From positions 1,267,822 to 1,331,821 of the forward strand of contig NW_006500347.1 in NCBI RefSeq assembly GCF_000471905.2: a DNA stretch of 64,000 nt, given 5' to 3'. The notes beneath the pieces were generated by a model. That model ran no database searches. It was not told the origin of the DNA and saw only the letters and a program-made list of their open reading frames with translations. Position 1 is the first letter of the stretch, and the number at the start of each line of letters is the position of its first letter. This DNA comes from Amborella trichopoda (Eukaryota; Streptophyta; Magnoliopsida; Amborellales; Amborellaceae). The position numbers were made by a program, and so were the translations under genes. This document shows, one piece after another, positions 43,372 through 55,375 of this stretch.

Positions 43372-43806
43372 TGTGGGAATGCTTGGATGACATCCTATTA
43401 TATGAGTCATTAATAGATTAATGACAGGTTTAGCTCATTACATATGATTAATAGTTTGGTGACAACTTGTTAATCTTATTTAGCTGCACTTAAGGGAATT
43501 AAGGCAGGAGTTACACTTAGATCTCAACTCCTATAGACTGTGAATGTGAGAGTTGCAAAATAAATGTATTCTCTATAAAAGGAGGTTAACCCCTCTAGAA
43601 AAGACAGATAAAATGCTAGAAAAATAGAGATGGTAGGTAAAAAAGATTCATTAATAAGACTCTCAAAGTAGCCTGTCACCGGATGGCGTGGTTTATAGGT
43701 TTTGACGTGAAACCTTAAGTCCTTTATGTTATTTAAAGACATATCCGAGTAAGTTGTTTATCGATTTTATTTATTTATTAATTAATTTTATTTATTGAAA
43801 ATAACA
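43372..43806 (+). mobile_element. Probable LTR (Copia-like), 5' end
   Basis: The 435-base segment begins TGTGGGAATGC and ends AATAACA, that is TG...CA. It has a TATA box CTCTATAAAAGG at 43571-43582 and is followed one base later by a Met-tRNA-like primer site (ATGATATCAGAGTCAGGTTA at 43807-43826). This is the structure of the 5' LTR of an LTR retrotransposon. I found no gag/pol frames or second LTR downstream, so the element is truncated or very decayed. Confidence 0.5.
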
Positions 43807-43826
43807 ATGATATCAGAGTCAGGTTA
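43807..43826 (+). promoter_or_regulatory. Retrotransposon Met-tRNA primer binding site
   Basis: ATGATATCAGAGTCAGGTTA differs by few bases from the TGGTATCAGAGC(C) primer-site consensus and abuts the predicted LTR end. Confidence 0.45.
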
Positions 43827-44119
43827 TGAGATAGGAGGGCTCAGATTTTTCTGACACTTGCTTACTTATTCTCGCAATTGGGGATGTAATCCGGATTCCT
43901 ATTTCAATTATTTTATGGCTTCATGGAGCTGGACTCCAGACCTAATCCGCGTTCTCTATGTCGAATACCGGAGCAGAAAGAAAAAGGAAAGTTAATTTGA
44001 AGAACCATCTCTCAGTTGTTCGAAGTTTTCGATAGGTTATTGGGTCATAGGTCGAAAGCCATTGGCACGGCCTTCAATTGCACTTTTCTGCCATTCGGTA
44101 CTGTTATCCTGCGCAAGCT

Positions 44120-44370
44120 AATTTCTCTCTAAACCATCACAATCTCTTGGGCTCGAGAGCACTTCCAAGCTACAACCCCCATTTAATTTCTCTCTCTAAA
44201 CCCATCACAATCTCTTGGGCTCGAGAGCACTTCCAAGCTACGACCCTCATTTAATTTCTCTCTCTAAACCCATCATAATCTTTTGAGCTCGAGAGCACTT
44301 CTTAATTACGAACCTCATTTAATATCTCTCTTTAAACCCATCACATTCTCTTGGGCTCGAGAGCACTTCC
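44120..44370. repeat. Tandem array, four units of 65-68 bp
   Basis: Units beginning AATTTCTCTCTCTAAACCCA and containing CTTGGGCTCGAGAGCACTTC start at 44120, 44185, 44253 and 44321 (the last incomplete). It lies about 300 bases inside the putative LTR element, where a tandem repeat in the untranslated leader is plausible. No coding frame is maintained. Confidence 0.8.
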
Positions 44371-45935
44371 TTTATACATAAGGCTTGGTTGTCCAGAACT
44401 GGAGTAGTTTGGTGAAGGATATTTGGATCCACTTTCTTTTTTAATTGATTGATATTTTCTTAAAAAAATAAATAAATTACAAGACACTCTTACTTTTGGC
44501 GTTAACCTACTTTTCTGGGGTGCTTGATGTGGTGATTCTAAGCTATAGTCATCAGCATCGCACTAGATTGGACAATACAATGGTTTACCCATTTCAAACT
44601 CGGTGAAAAGACATTTTTTTTTTTTTGAAACCTTCCTCATTGCTGATATTTGAGACTAAAAGGTTAAAGTTAAACCAATTCGGATTCGAACGATATTTTT
44701 TGGCCTTTGAGAGTTCATCTATGTGGAAGGTGCCATGATTTTTGTAGTCACATATTACATTTTTTTTGGTAAGTTTGAATATGAAAAGAATTTGATAGAT
44801 TTCAATCACAAACATTTTATAATAAGCTCTTTATTGCCTTAGTTTTTATAATAAGTTTTTTATTGCCTTAAATTAGAAATTTGTTCACATTTCTATTTTA
44901 TCTAAATAACATGAAATCAATGCACTTTGAATATGAAAAGTATTTGAAAGGTTTGGATTACAAAGATTTTATGGTAAATTTTTTATTACCTTAAATTAGA
45001 AATTTGTTCACATTTTATTTTATCTTAATAACATGAAACCAATGCAAATAAGTATATTGTACTATTTCAAAAAGTAATTCTCTCTCTCTCCAAAATTTAA
45101 GGTTCTCTCTCTACCTAAGGATAATAAGTCTACTTTTTCAATAAACACATAGCTTATCATTTACACCATAGGCCATAAACCACATGAACACCGTCATCCC
45201 CTTGTTTGTGGAGGGAAAAGAAAAGAATTGATTAAGTTCTAGGAACAAACACTTTTTTATTTTTATTTTTTTGGGTGGTTTAATGGAACAAAAAGACATT
45301 CACCCATAATAAAAATGAAAATAAAAATAAAAATCAAGACAGCACTTGTGGTATCCCACCACTGTAACTTCGCTAAAAATTCTGCTTGAAAAACGTAAAA
45401 GAGAGAGCCTGCATATTCTTGAAAGGGCTGCACCAATATTTATGTCATGCATGTTGGTAGAACACCGAAATCTTTCTATTAGTTGCATCATTGAATTATT
45501 ACTCATAATATTCTTTTTAAAGGAGAGGTTATATGGTGGTCCTACAGGATCAACTTGTATACTTGGTTCCAACGGTTGGGGAGGGGGTGAGCATGACCTA
45601 ATGCGCCAATGAGTACGCACGTATGACGCACACACAGAGACTTGTGGAAGGAAGCTGCAACACAATTAGGGGAGAAGGGGAACACAATTTGGGGAAAATC
45701 CTCTCTCTCCCCTTACTATTCAATAAGTCCTTCCCGTTCATGTAATATGGGCCAGCTACTTATGTATAACACATGCATGTTAGAAGTAAATTCTTCTAAC
45801 AAGCATCCTATATTGGTTGGTATTTTATCAATGAAAAGGAGTCATTCTTGTGCTTAACAAGACAATCAATAGAATGTTGTGTCTCCCCTAATTTTTGAAA
45901 CCTAGTTCTCCTAAAATTTCTAATAGAGGCACTAA
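44371..45935. other. Intergenic, no gene seen
   Basis: AT-rich with a duplicated TTATTGCCTTAAATTAGAAA / TTTGTTCACATTT block (44830-45015, about 120 bases apart). Frames on both strands near 45300-45860 have no recognised domain. Confidence 0.4.
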
Positions 45936-45939
45936 AAAA

Positions 45940-46200
45940 CTACGTCTTGGCCCACAAAATGTGGCCTGACGGCTGGGCCTGGGTTAGGGCAAGACAAACC
46001 CGGTTCAGTTTGGCCTGTCCCGGCCTTTTTTTTTTTTTTTTTCTATCCCTTTTTGCATTGTTTTCTTTTAATTTTACCCGAAGCGGCACAGCCTGGTTTG
46101 ATAGGGCCAAGACCAGACCTGGGCTAGCCCTCAAGGGAATAGGGCTGGGTTAGGGCCAAGGCTAGGCAGGCCCAGGCGTGGGCCTTGCTAGCCTTACTCT
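45940..46200. repeat. GGCC-rich dispersed repeat
   Basis: Words such as GGCCTGACGGCTGGGCCTGG and GGGTTAGGGCCAAGGCTAGG resemble the interior of the hAT-like MITEs at 35608, 49783 and 54441. Clear ends are not visible. Confidence 0.4.
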
Positions 46201-46552
46201 CATTTTGCCGTTTCCTTTCCAAAAATGAGCCATGAATCAAAAGAGTCATTCTCCAAGTAAGATTGAATAGCTAAATCTAAGTGATGATGATAACAATGAG
46301 TTAGGCATGATTCCTTATCAATGCAAAACTAAGCTTACAGAAAAGTACATAAAGAGAACCACATTGGGGTTCCAAGCAAAAATTATAGCTTAGAGCTTCA
46401 AGGAAAACATTCAAATACAAGAGAAATCAACACATAACAAGAAAAGAGAGGGGCTTGGAACAAGAGCAAATTTCAAAGGGGTAAAAAAAAGTTGGATTCA
46501 CTGATAGAAGTTGCTCCATCCCTTTGGACTGGCCTCACTACCCTGCTTACAC

Positions 46553-49346
46553 TTACCATGGCTCAAAAAGAGATTGAAGAATGTACTTTGCTATAAAGTC
46601 TTGGTCGTTGTCTTCCCACTCCAATTCTAGCTCTCCTTGAATGATGCTCAGATTCTTTGCATCCGCAAGGCCTCGAGGGAGCTTCTTCAAATTCAAACAA
46701 TTGTCTAATGTGATGAAACCAATGAGGGCCAAACCAGTTGACTTCTACAAATGGTCCTCAATTCTGGCAGATTAGAGAGTTCCAGACTCCTTAATTTTGT
46801 GAGTGTGTTGTTTTCGTCTCCTATTTTCTCTTCTGTACCTTGGTCTTGGCCTATGTCTAACTCACCGCTGATAATCTCTTCCATACCTGCGCATTCCCTA
46901 TGCCTATGAATTCGAGGTTTTGGAGACATGGCAACAAAACTGATGAAATAACACTCTTCAGTCCACTGCAGTTAAACATTTTGATTTGTCTGAGACTGAG
47001 ATAAAGGTCCCTATCATGTTGAGGAACATAATCTCTCGTCCAGATGCTGCTTAGCCTCGGCAATGACATGAGACCTAACACCTCCAAACTTGGTACAACA
47101 TTCACACTGAGCGACTCCAATTCTCGACAAGACATGAGTGTTAGAGAATTTAAATTGGTCATATAAGATAGGTGGTATTCTAAATTAGTCAAACCATTGC
47201 AATGGATAAGTACTAATTTTCTTGAACTCCGAAATATTTTCAGAGCATTGGGTTTGTCGAGAATTCGGGAATTATTGATGGATACACCAAGTGTGTTTAA
47301 GTTCCTCGAGCGTTCCAACTCCTCCCAGGATGCATTCTCACTGCCTTCCTCCCCTTCCACTTTCCAATACCAGTATCCACTCTTGTACAAGTCAATCTCC
47401 TCTAAACAAGTTAGCCTCGATATCACTCCACCCTCAACTATTTGAAGATAGCGAGTGCCACTCAGGTCTAGATGCTTTAGATTTTCCAATTCTTCTAACC
47501 TTTGTGGCAATCTTTTGATTGCGGTGTCGCTTAACTTTAACACTTGGAGTTGCCTGAGCTGCCCTAGGGGAGGGATGTCAACTAGCCCCTCACAATATGT
47601 TAAAAGAAGGCAACGAAGGTTCTTCAAATTTGATAAAGACATAGGCAATGAGTGTATGCTAGTCAAACTGAGATCCACCACCTTGAGGGCTACCATACAT
47701 TGAAAGAAGCCATCTGGAATGTTCACCAATGTTTTGTTTTGCTGCAGTATCAGTGTTGGGTAGTGAACATTCTAGCCGATTTGGAAGTCTCTCTATTTCA
47801 TTCAGAAATAGTGATATCCTTTCTGCATCTTTCCACTCTCTCCCCTTGCGTGCTTCTTTTAGACCCAAACCAGCTTCCATGACAAACTTTCCGACCTCTC
47901 CTGAGGAAGAACTGATCCATATTGCCAAATCCCGGATCACATCATGAAGCATCACCAAAGTATCATCTCCAGGAACCCTTTCCACCATGCAAGAGTCTAT
48001 CAGGCTTTCAATAAGAGCATGGCCTTTGTTTTTTGCATCCTCTATGCTGTCCACTCCACCTATGAACCCTTCCCATATCCAGTACTCTACCAACTGCTCC
48101 TTCGAAATTGCGTAGTCCTAGGGGAATAAGGAACAATATAAGAAGCATTGCTTCATGCTTTGGCTCTCCAACAGCTCATAGCTGTATCTCAATGATCGAA
48201 AGACTTGGGGTTCCATACCTTTTATTTCTGGTGATGCCCCGCGCAAGGCTCTCAGAGCATTCTTCCAGATGGGAATGCTGCTCTTCCCTTTCATTGCAGA
48301 AGCAACGGTGATGATTGCAAGTGGCAGACCACCACATTCTTCAATTACCTCCAATGCAAGGGGTTCTATTGTTGGGAAATCTACCACTTCTCCTACTATC
48401 TTATGAAACAAGTTCCAAGAATCCTCCACATTTAAGACATCGACTTTCTTAGTTTTATCAGTGTCCATCTCATTACAAACATCTAGAAAGCGGGTTGTTA
48501 TTATTACCTTGCATCTGTTATGTGGATCTGGTTGGGGAACTCCTATAATTTTCAAATCCAACTTCTCCCACAAATCATCTAAGATGAGCATAAATCTTTG
48601 TCTCTTTAAAATTGAAAACAACTTCTCTCCTGTTCTATTTTCTTCTTCAGCGGTTAATGATAAACCCAATTATTGAGCCATTTCCTTTTGTATTCTTGAT
48701 ATATTGAGTTCTTTTGATATTGTGATCCACAATAATATAGTGAATTATTGAGTTTCTAAAAGATGATTGTTAACATGATGCATGAGTGGTGTCTTACCAA
48801 CTCCACCCATACCAACAATGCCAATCACACACAATTCATCATTGTTTATGAAATTTAAGATCTCATTTACATTCTTTTCAAGGGATGTCTGACCTGTGAA
48901 TGGTGCCATAGGCATCTCTCGCCCCAATTGTGGTGGTGCATCCATGGTCCAATGAACTGAATTCGCTCCATCAATGTCAGCTGTGACTTTTGGAAGTTGC
49001 TTTGCTGCATTCTTTCCCAGCTTGTAGTTGGAGGGGCAATTTGCACAAACCCCCCCCCACAACAACTCTTTTTCTCATTGTATGTGTCAATCACTTTGTC
49101 GGCCTCTTTTTGCAGATCTTCGGCTCTTTTGAACCACACCTGCGCCTCGCTCGTGGCCATGTTCCCATTTCTCTCTGCTGCTTCGACTTCTCTCATTAAA
49201 TCAGACCTTCGCGCCTTAAGTCGTTCGTTTTCAAGTGCAAGATCTCTGGCATTTGATTTGGAGCTTATGAGGTATCCAATCTGACGAATAAGGGGACTGA
49301 CCAGAATTTTTGCAATTTCGGCAAGGGGATTAATGATGATAGACAT
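46553..49346 (-). pseudogene. CNL resistance gene C (NBS-LRR, stops and frameshifts)
   Basis: CNL layout on the minus strand from MSIIINPLAEIAKILVSPLI (49346). CC domain; a CCGG run where a G homopolymer (9 bases at 49050-49058) shifts the frame; CANCPSNYKLGKNAAKQ; PPQLGREMPMAPFTGQ; P-loop GMGGVGKTPLMHHVNN (the second Thr of GKTT is Pro); a stop at 48745; a second stop at 48670 (MAQ, stop, LGL); kinase-2 RFMLILDDLWEKL; RNBS-B KVIITTRFLDVC; GLPL ECGGLPLAIITVA; a stop at 48118 (SLFP, stop, DYA); winged-helix and MHD-type HDVIRDLAIWISSS; a 2-base deletion near 47765; about 11 LRRs; a C-terminus KKLPRGLADAKNLSII ending at a TAA (46553). The same three stops are in D. Confidence 0.85.
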
Positions 49347-49782
49347 GGCTTTTGCTTGAATGAGGAAAAGGTGACAAAAAGGTTGTGATGGCTATGAAGT
49401 GGGCTTGTAGCACAGAGCTAAGAGCCTTGAAATATCCAGGCTACTTAAGAAAACCAGAAAAAATTGAAGGCAGGGGAGGTGGTTCAAGGACAAAGAAGTA
49501 GGGAGAATTGTAGGCCGATGAGATGGTTCAAGGACAAGGAAGTGAGCTTAGGGAGAGGGTGATGCAAATAGGATATAAATTAGAAGGATTTAAACTTCAC
49601 TCACAATCATTGACCTTATAATTAATTGACAAAACCCCAAAAGTCAAAGTCTTTAAATGGATTTTTGTATTTCTATCCCTTTGTTTTTTTGTGTTCGACA
49701 GTAAGGAAAGTAGAAGGATATAATATTCTATGCGATAGAAAGTCTTAAAGAAAGCTTGCACAAGCCTTTCATCTTTGGTGGG
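49347..49782. other. Upstream region of CNL C
   Basis: No separate gene. It holds two imperfect copies of ATGGTTCAAGGACAAGGAAG / GTGGTTCAAGGACAAAGAAG (near 49485 and 49528), similar to the repeat upstream of CNL E. The same sequence is at 54005-54440. Confidence 0.5.
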
Positions 49783-50181
49783 TAGGGGTGCCAATGGTCC
49801 GGGCCTCTAGGCTTCAGGGCCACACCAGGATTCCGAGCCGTTCTTGGACCAAAGCAGGGCCTGTTATGGGCTTTGGACTGGGCCTCAGGAATGCTACTTT
49901 TTTACGAGGGCAAGGCCCGAAATGTGGCCCGGAAAGCCCCAAAACTTGCCACCGGGCCGGACCGGCCTGGTAAGCCCAAAAATATTTTAGCCCGGCCTGA
50001 TATTGCCCTATCCAAATAAAAGCCCGGCCTGGCCCATTTAGAAGCCATTGTTTTTAAAAAAAGTAAAAATATTTTAGCATATTCCGGACTTTTAAAGCGA
50101 AAATTTCGGCCCGAGCCTCACCGGGACTGGCCAAAGTAGTTTGGTGCTTATGAGGCCCGGCCCGGCACAGTGGCAGCCCTA
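49783..50181. repeat. hAT-like MITE with 8-bp target duplication (7/8 match)
   Basis: Starts TAGGGGTGCCAATGGTCC and ends GGCACAGTGGCAGCCCTA. The flanks are TTGGTGGG (49775-49782) and GTGGTGGG (50182-50189), seven of eight identical, as expected for hAT elements. The interior is GGCCCGG-rich with a short AT core. The duplicate at 54441-54831 has several small indels. Confidence 0.65.
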
Positions 50182-51334
50182 GTGGTGGGTGAAGCAAAAT
50201 GGAGGTCCTCTTATAATTTGGATTTTTACCGCACAGTGGATTGAGAGAGAGCGAGAGAGGGGAGAGAGAGATCTTGTTCTCATTTTACTTTGAATTTTTG
50301 AACTCAAATGGGAAGGGAAAACAGTTCATAATAAACTATAGATATAGGAGGACAATAGCTCGAATAAGTTTGGGGAACACGTGGACTTTACGATTAAAAA
50401 GTTCGCTGAGTCTATGGAATACCTTATTTTTTAGTGTTTTTTTGAACGAAGTAGAGGCAAAAAGCATAACAAAGGATGGGATTAAAATATTTCTAGTCTT
50501 AAAAATTGTTCACCATCTAAACCATTATCTGGGCCACAATTTTTAAAATTTTTAAATGTTTATAGATATGTTTAATCATCACCCTTTTTTGAACTTTAAA
50601 TTTCATAATTGAGAACAACAATAGAATTTCATATCATTGCAAAATTTTACGACACCAAAATTAAAATTACATTTTCAACATAGTTTTGAGGTGCACCTTA
50701 TTTCAATAATATAAAATTGACACCGTATACAAAACCCACCCATTATATATTGAAGTGCTTGATTGGAATGAAAATGCCACCCTGTAGTCAATAGTCAATT
50801 GTTGACTGGATAATTTCGTTTCTGTTTTTCTAATGAGGAAGTAAGATGTTAAGAATGGATGCATGTCACAATGACGAGGTTGATCGGGTCGAAAGGGCAA
50901 AGAGGGGATGAAATTTCCTCATTCTGTATAATATTGGAAGAATTATATTTGTACCGCATATAAACTTCCCTTGCTATTGTTTTATTTTTATTTTTAGTTT
51001 TGCCTCCAACTAGTGTTTATTCTACTTTTTGCTTTATTTTTGAAGTTTAGGGATAGGCCGAGGGGCTTTCTTGATTCAAGATACTGTTATCATTTTTAAA
51101 TAAGTCTGACGTTTGAAATATCTGACCGCGTTAAATTTTTAAAAAATTAAAGTTAAATTTGGTTTGGTATTAGAAATATCGGATTTTAAATATTTTTAAA
51201 AAATAAAAATAAAATGCCATCCCATATTATTTAAACTTCATTTTTTCTAAATATTTAAACTTTTTTTCATTTTTAAGATTTAAATGCCATCCCATATTGT
51301 TTAAATTTCATTTTTCGAAGGGAAAAGCTCTAAA
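50182..51334. repeat. Intergenic with a partial MITE family Y (about 50490-50750)
   Basis: The right half of MITE Y is recognisable (TTTTTAAATGTTTATAGATA...GAGGTGCACCTTATTTCAAT...TACAAAACCCACCC), while its left end is missing or diverged. A 101-codon plus frame at 50241 is duplicated at 54881 but has no domain. Confidence 0.5.
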
Positions 51335-51695
51335 CTATCAAATTCGAGCCTACCTCAAAATTTTTACTAAAAGTGGTTGTTTTGATGCCCAAATATCTTC
51401 AAATTGATCATCTTGATATCAAGATACATGGGCATGAGAAAAAAATGGATTTCAAGTTTTGGAAATAGTGTATTTTGTAAAGCATTTTTTTACTATCAAT
51501 TTTTCAAGATTTTCATGTTTTCATAGATCTATCGATCTATACTATTTTAAAGTTTTAAGCTTTATAAATAAATATAAAAATATATTTTAAGGATATCGCA
51601 AAGATTTTTAGTATTGAAACCACATTTCTTGATACTATTTGAAGGTAGGCTTTAATTTGATTGTTTAGAGCCTAGGCTCTATACAAACAGCACCC
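51335..51695. repeat. MITE family Y copy
   Basis: Starts GGGAAAAGCTCTAAACTATC, with TTGATCATCTTGATATCAAG inside, ends GCCTAGGCTCTATACAAACA. Duplicate at 55960-56335. Confidence 0.65.
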
Positions 51696-51752
51696 TTTTT
51701 CTAAAGGTTTAAATACAGTCAACTCTTAAGGTTTAAAGACGGTCCAATGTTA

Positions 51753-52130
51753 AAAGGGTGCCCTTTGTTTAGAAAGCAAAGCAAACTTTCAAATAGTATT
51801 GAAAAATATGGTTTCAATATTGGAAATCTTTGTGATAACCTTAAAATATATTTTCGTCTCTAGTTATAAAATTTAAAGCTTTAAAAATAGTATAGATCGA
51901 GTAGATCTATAAAAACTTAAAAATCTTGAAAATTGACGATCAAAAAATGCATTATAAGATACACTATTGTCAAAACTTGAAATCCTTCTTTTTTTTTTCT
52001 CATGTTGATACATATTGATATCAAGATGATCAAGTTGAGGATATTTGGACATCAAAACAACGTCATCTGATAAAATTTTTGAGGTCGGCTCTAATTTGAT
52101 TGTTTAGAGCCTCGGCTCTATATAAACTTT
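51753..52130. repeat. MITE family Y copy
   Basis: Starts GGGTGCCCTTTGTTTAGAAA and ends GCCTCGGCTCTATATAAAC, with the inner ATTGATATCAAGATGATCAA. Opposite orientation to its neighbour. Duplicate at 56373-56778. Confidence 0.65.
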
Positions 52131-52156
52131 TCCCATATTAAAACATCATACTATAT

Positions 52157-52225
52157 TTTAAGGGGGTGGTTTGTATAGAGCCTAGTCTTTAAACAATCAA
52201 ATTAAAGCCTACCTTCGACACTATA
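52157..52225. repeat. MITE family Y copy, cut by gap
   Basis: GGGGGTGGTTTGTATAGAGC and CAAATTAAAGCCTACC match the start of the complete copy at 56801-57182. The element is lost at the gap. Confidence 0.6.
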
Positions 52226-52245
52226 NNNNNNNNNNNNNNNNNNNN
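52226..52245. other. Assembly gap (20 N) at the duplication junction
   Basis: A fixed-size 20-N gap. The sequence before it (CGACACTATA) and after it (CACACTATGTT) share ACACTAT, so the two sides may actually overlap. Confidence 0.95.
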
Positions 52246-54004
52246 CACACTATGTTAAAAGAAGGCAACGAAGGTTCTTCAAATTTGATAAAGACAGGCA
52301 ATGAGCGTATGCTAGTCAAACTGAGATCCACCACCTTGAGGGCTACCATACATTCAAAGAAGCCATCTGGAATGTTCACCAATGTTTTGTTTTGCTGCAG
52401 TATCAGTGTTGGGTCGTGTGAACATTCTAGCCGATTTGGAAGTCTCTCTATTTCATTCAGAAATAGTGATATCCTTTCTGCATCTTTCCACTCTCTCCCC
52501 TTGCGTGCTTCTTTTAGACCCAAACCAGCTTCCACGACAAACTTTCCGACCTCTCCCGAGGAAGAACTGATCCATATTGCCAAATCCCGGATCACATCAT
52601 GAAGCATCACCAAAGTATCATCTCCAGGAACCCTTTCTACCATGCAAGAGTCTATCAGGCTTTCAATAAGAGCATGGCCTTTGTTTCTTGCATCCTCTAT
52701 GCTGTCCACTCCACCTATGAACCCTTCCCATATCCAGTACTCTACCAACTGCTCCTTCGAAATTGTGTAGTCCTAGGGGAATAAGGAACAATATAAGAAG
52801 CATTGCTTCATGCTTTGGCTCTCCAACCGCTCATAGCTGTATCTCAATGATCGAAAGACTTGGGGTTCCATACCTTTTATTTCTGTTGATGCCCTGCGCA
52901 AGGCTCTCAGAGCATTCTTCCAGACGGGAATGCTGCTCTTCCCTTTCATTGCAGAAGCGACGGTGATGATTGCAAGTGGCAGACCACCACATTCTTCAAT
53001 TACCTCCAATGCAAGGGGTTCTATTGTTGGGAAATCTACCACTTCTCCTACTATCTTATGAAACAAGTTCCAAGAATCCTCCACATCTAAGACATCGACT
53101 TTCTTAGTTTTATCAGTGTCCATCTCATTACAAACATCTAGAAAACGGGTTGTTATTATTACCTTGCATCTGTTATGTGGATCTGGTTGGGGAACTCCTA
53201 TAATTTTCAAATCCAACTTCTCCCACAAATCATCTAAGATGAGCATAAATCTTTGTCTCTTTAAAATTGAAAACAACTTCTCTCCTGTCCTATTTTCTTC
53301 TTCAGCGGTTAATGATAAACCCAATTATTGAGCCATTTCCTTTTGTATTCTTGATATATTGAGTTCTTTTGATATTGTGATCCACAATATTTTAGTGAAT
53401 TATTGAGTTTCTAAAAGATGATTGTTAACATGATGCATGAGCGGTGTCTTACCAACTCCACCCATACCAAAAATGCCAATCACACACAATTCATCATTGT
53501 TTATGAAATTTAAGATCTCATTTACATTCTTTTCAAGGGATGTCTGACCTGTGAATGGTGCTGTAGGCATCTCTCGCCCCAATTGTGGTGGTGCATCCAT
53601 GGTCCAATGAACTGAATTCGCTCCATCAGTGTCAGCTGTGACTTTTGGAAGTTGCTTTGCTGCATTCTTTCCCAGCTTGTAGTTGGAGGGGCAATTTGCA
53701 CAAACCCCCCCCCCCCACAACAACTCTTTTTCTCATTGTATGTGTCAATCACTTTGTCGGCCTCTTTTTGCAGATCTTCGGCTCTTTTGAACCACACCTG
53801 CGCCTCGCTCGTGGCCATGTTCCCATTTCTCTCTGCTGCTTCGACTTCTCTCATTAAATCAGACCTTCGCGCCTTAAGTCGTTCGTTTTCAAGTGCGAGA
53901 TCTCTGGCATTTGATTTGGAGCTTATGAGGTATCCAATCTGACGAATAAGGGGACTGACCAGAATTTTTGCAATTTCGGCAAGGGGATTAATGATGATAG
54001 ACAT
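52246..54004 (-). pseudogene. CNL resistance gene D (duplicate of C, 3' truncated)
   Basis: Near-identical to the 5' two-thirds of C, from MSIIINPLAEIAKILVSPLI (54004) through P-loop GMGGVGKTPLMHH, kinase-2 RFMLILDDLWEKL, GLPL and winged helix to the first LRRs (LVNIPDGFFECMVALK). It ends at the gap. It carries the same three in-frame stops as C (53400, 53325 and 52773 regions) and also the frameshifting G run, here 12 bases instead of 9. It lacks the 2-base deletion that C has near 47765, so it is one step less broken there. Function is excluded by the shared stops and missing LRRs. Confidence 0.85.
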
Positions 54005-54440
54005 GGCTTTTGCTCGAATGAGGAAAAGGTGACAAAATGGTTGTCATGGCTATCAAGTGGGCTTGTAGCACAGAGCTAAGAGCCTTGAAATATCCAGGCT
54101 ACTTAAGAAAACCAGAAAAAATTGAAGGCAGGGGAGGTGGTTCAAGGACAAAGAAGTAGGAAGAATTGTAGGCCGATGAGATGGTTCAAGGACAAGGAAG
54201 TGAGCTTAGGGAGAGGGTGATGCAAATAGGATATAAATTAGAAGGATTTAAACTTCACTCACAATCATTGACCTTATAATTAATTGACAAAACACCAAAA
54301 GTCAAAGTCTTTAAATGGATTTTTGTATTTCTATCCCTTTGTTTTTGTGTGTTCGACAGTAAGGAAAGTAGAAGGATATAATATTCTATGCGATAGAAAG
54401 TCTTAAAGAAAGCTTGCACAAGCCTTTTATCTTTGGTGGG

Positions 54441-54831
54441 TAGGGGTGCCAATGGTCCGGGCCTCTAGGTTTCAGGGCCACACCAGGATTCCGAGCCGTT
54501 CTTGGACCAAAGCAGGGCCTGTTATGGGCTTTGGACTGGGCCTCAGGAATGCTACTTTTTACGAGGGCAAGGCCCGAAATGTGGCCTGGAAAGCCCCAAA
54601 ACTTGCCACCGGGCCGGAACGGCCTGGTAAGCCCAAAATATAAGGCCCTATCCAAATAAAAGCCCGGCCTGGCCCATTTAGAAGCCATTGTTTTTAAAAA
54701 AATTTAAAATATTTTAGCATATTCCGGACTTTTAAAGCGAAAATTTCAGTCCGAGCCTCACCGGGACTGGCCAAAGTAGTTTGGTGCTTATCAGGCCCGG
54801 CCCGGCACAGTGGCAGCCCTAGTGGTGGGTG
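54441..54831. repeat. hAT-like MITE (duplicate of 49783-50181)
   Basis: Same termini and the same 7/8-matching flanks as unit 1. It is shorter by several bases near 54560 and 54640 (a TATTTTAGCCCGGCC stretch is missing). Confidence 0.65.
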
Positions 54832-55136
54832 AAGCAAAATGGAGGTCCTCTTATAATTTGGATTTTAACTGCACAGTGGATTGAGAGAGAGCGAGAGAGG
54901 GGAGAGAGAGATCTTGTTCTCATTTTACTTTGAATTTTTGAACTCAAATGGGAAGGGAAAACAGTTCATAATAAACTATAGATATAGGAGGACAATAGCT
55001 CGAATAAGTTTGGGGAACACGTGGACTTTACGATTAAAAAGTTCGCTGAGTCTATGGAATACCTTATTTTTTAGTGTTTTTTTGAACGAAGTAGAGGCAA
55101 AAAGCATAACAAAGGATGGGATTAAAATATTTCTAG

Positions 55137-55375
55137 TCTTAAAAATTGTTCACCTTCTAAACCATTATCAGGGCCACAATTTTTAAGATTTTTAAATGTT
55201 TATAGATATGTTTAATCATCACCTTTTTTTGAACTTTAAATTTCATAATTGAGGACAACAATAGAATTTCATATCATTGCAAGATTTTACGACACCAAAA
55301 TTACATTTTCGACATAGTTTTGAGGTGCACCTTATTTCAATAATATAAAATTGACACCGTATACAAACCCCACCC
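55137..55375. repeat. Partial MITE family Y (duplicate of 50490-50750)
   Basis: Right half only, ending TACAAACCCCACCC. Confidence 0.5.

Larger units (their letters stand above)
47598..52225. repeat. 4.6-kb tandem duplication, unit 1
   Basis: This block includes CNL C from the LRRs to its start, the upstream DNA, a hAT-like MITE (49783), part of a MITE Y (50490) and two full MITE Y copies. It is about 97% identical to 52246-56860 in the same order and orientation. It ends at the 20-N gap. Confidence 0.8.

Noticed and set aside
43372-43806. Complete LTR retrotransposon
   Set aside because: Only a single LTR-like segment and primer site are visible. No gag/pol frames and no second LTR were found, so only a 5' remnant is reported.
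45940-46153. Frames in GGCC-rich DNA on both strands
   Set aside because: Composition-driven open frames inside a dispersed repeat.
50241-50546. A 101-codon plus frame conserved at 54881-55186
   Set aside because: Its conservation is explained by the recent 4.6-kb duplication. It overlaps a partial MITE and has no domain.
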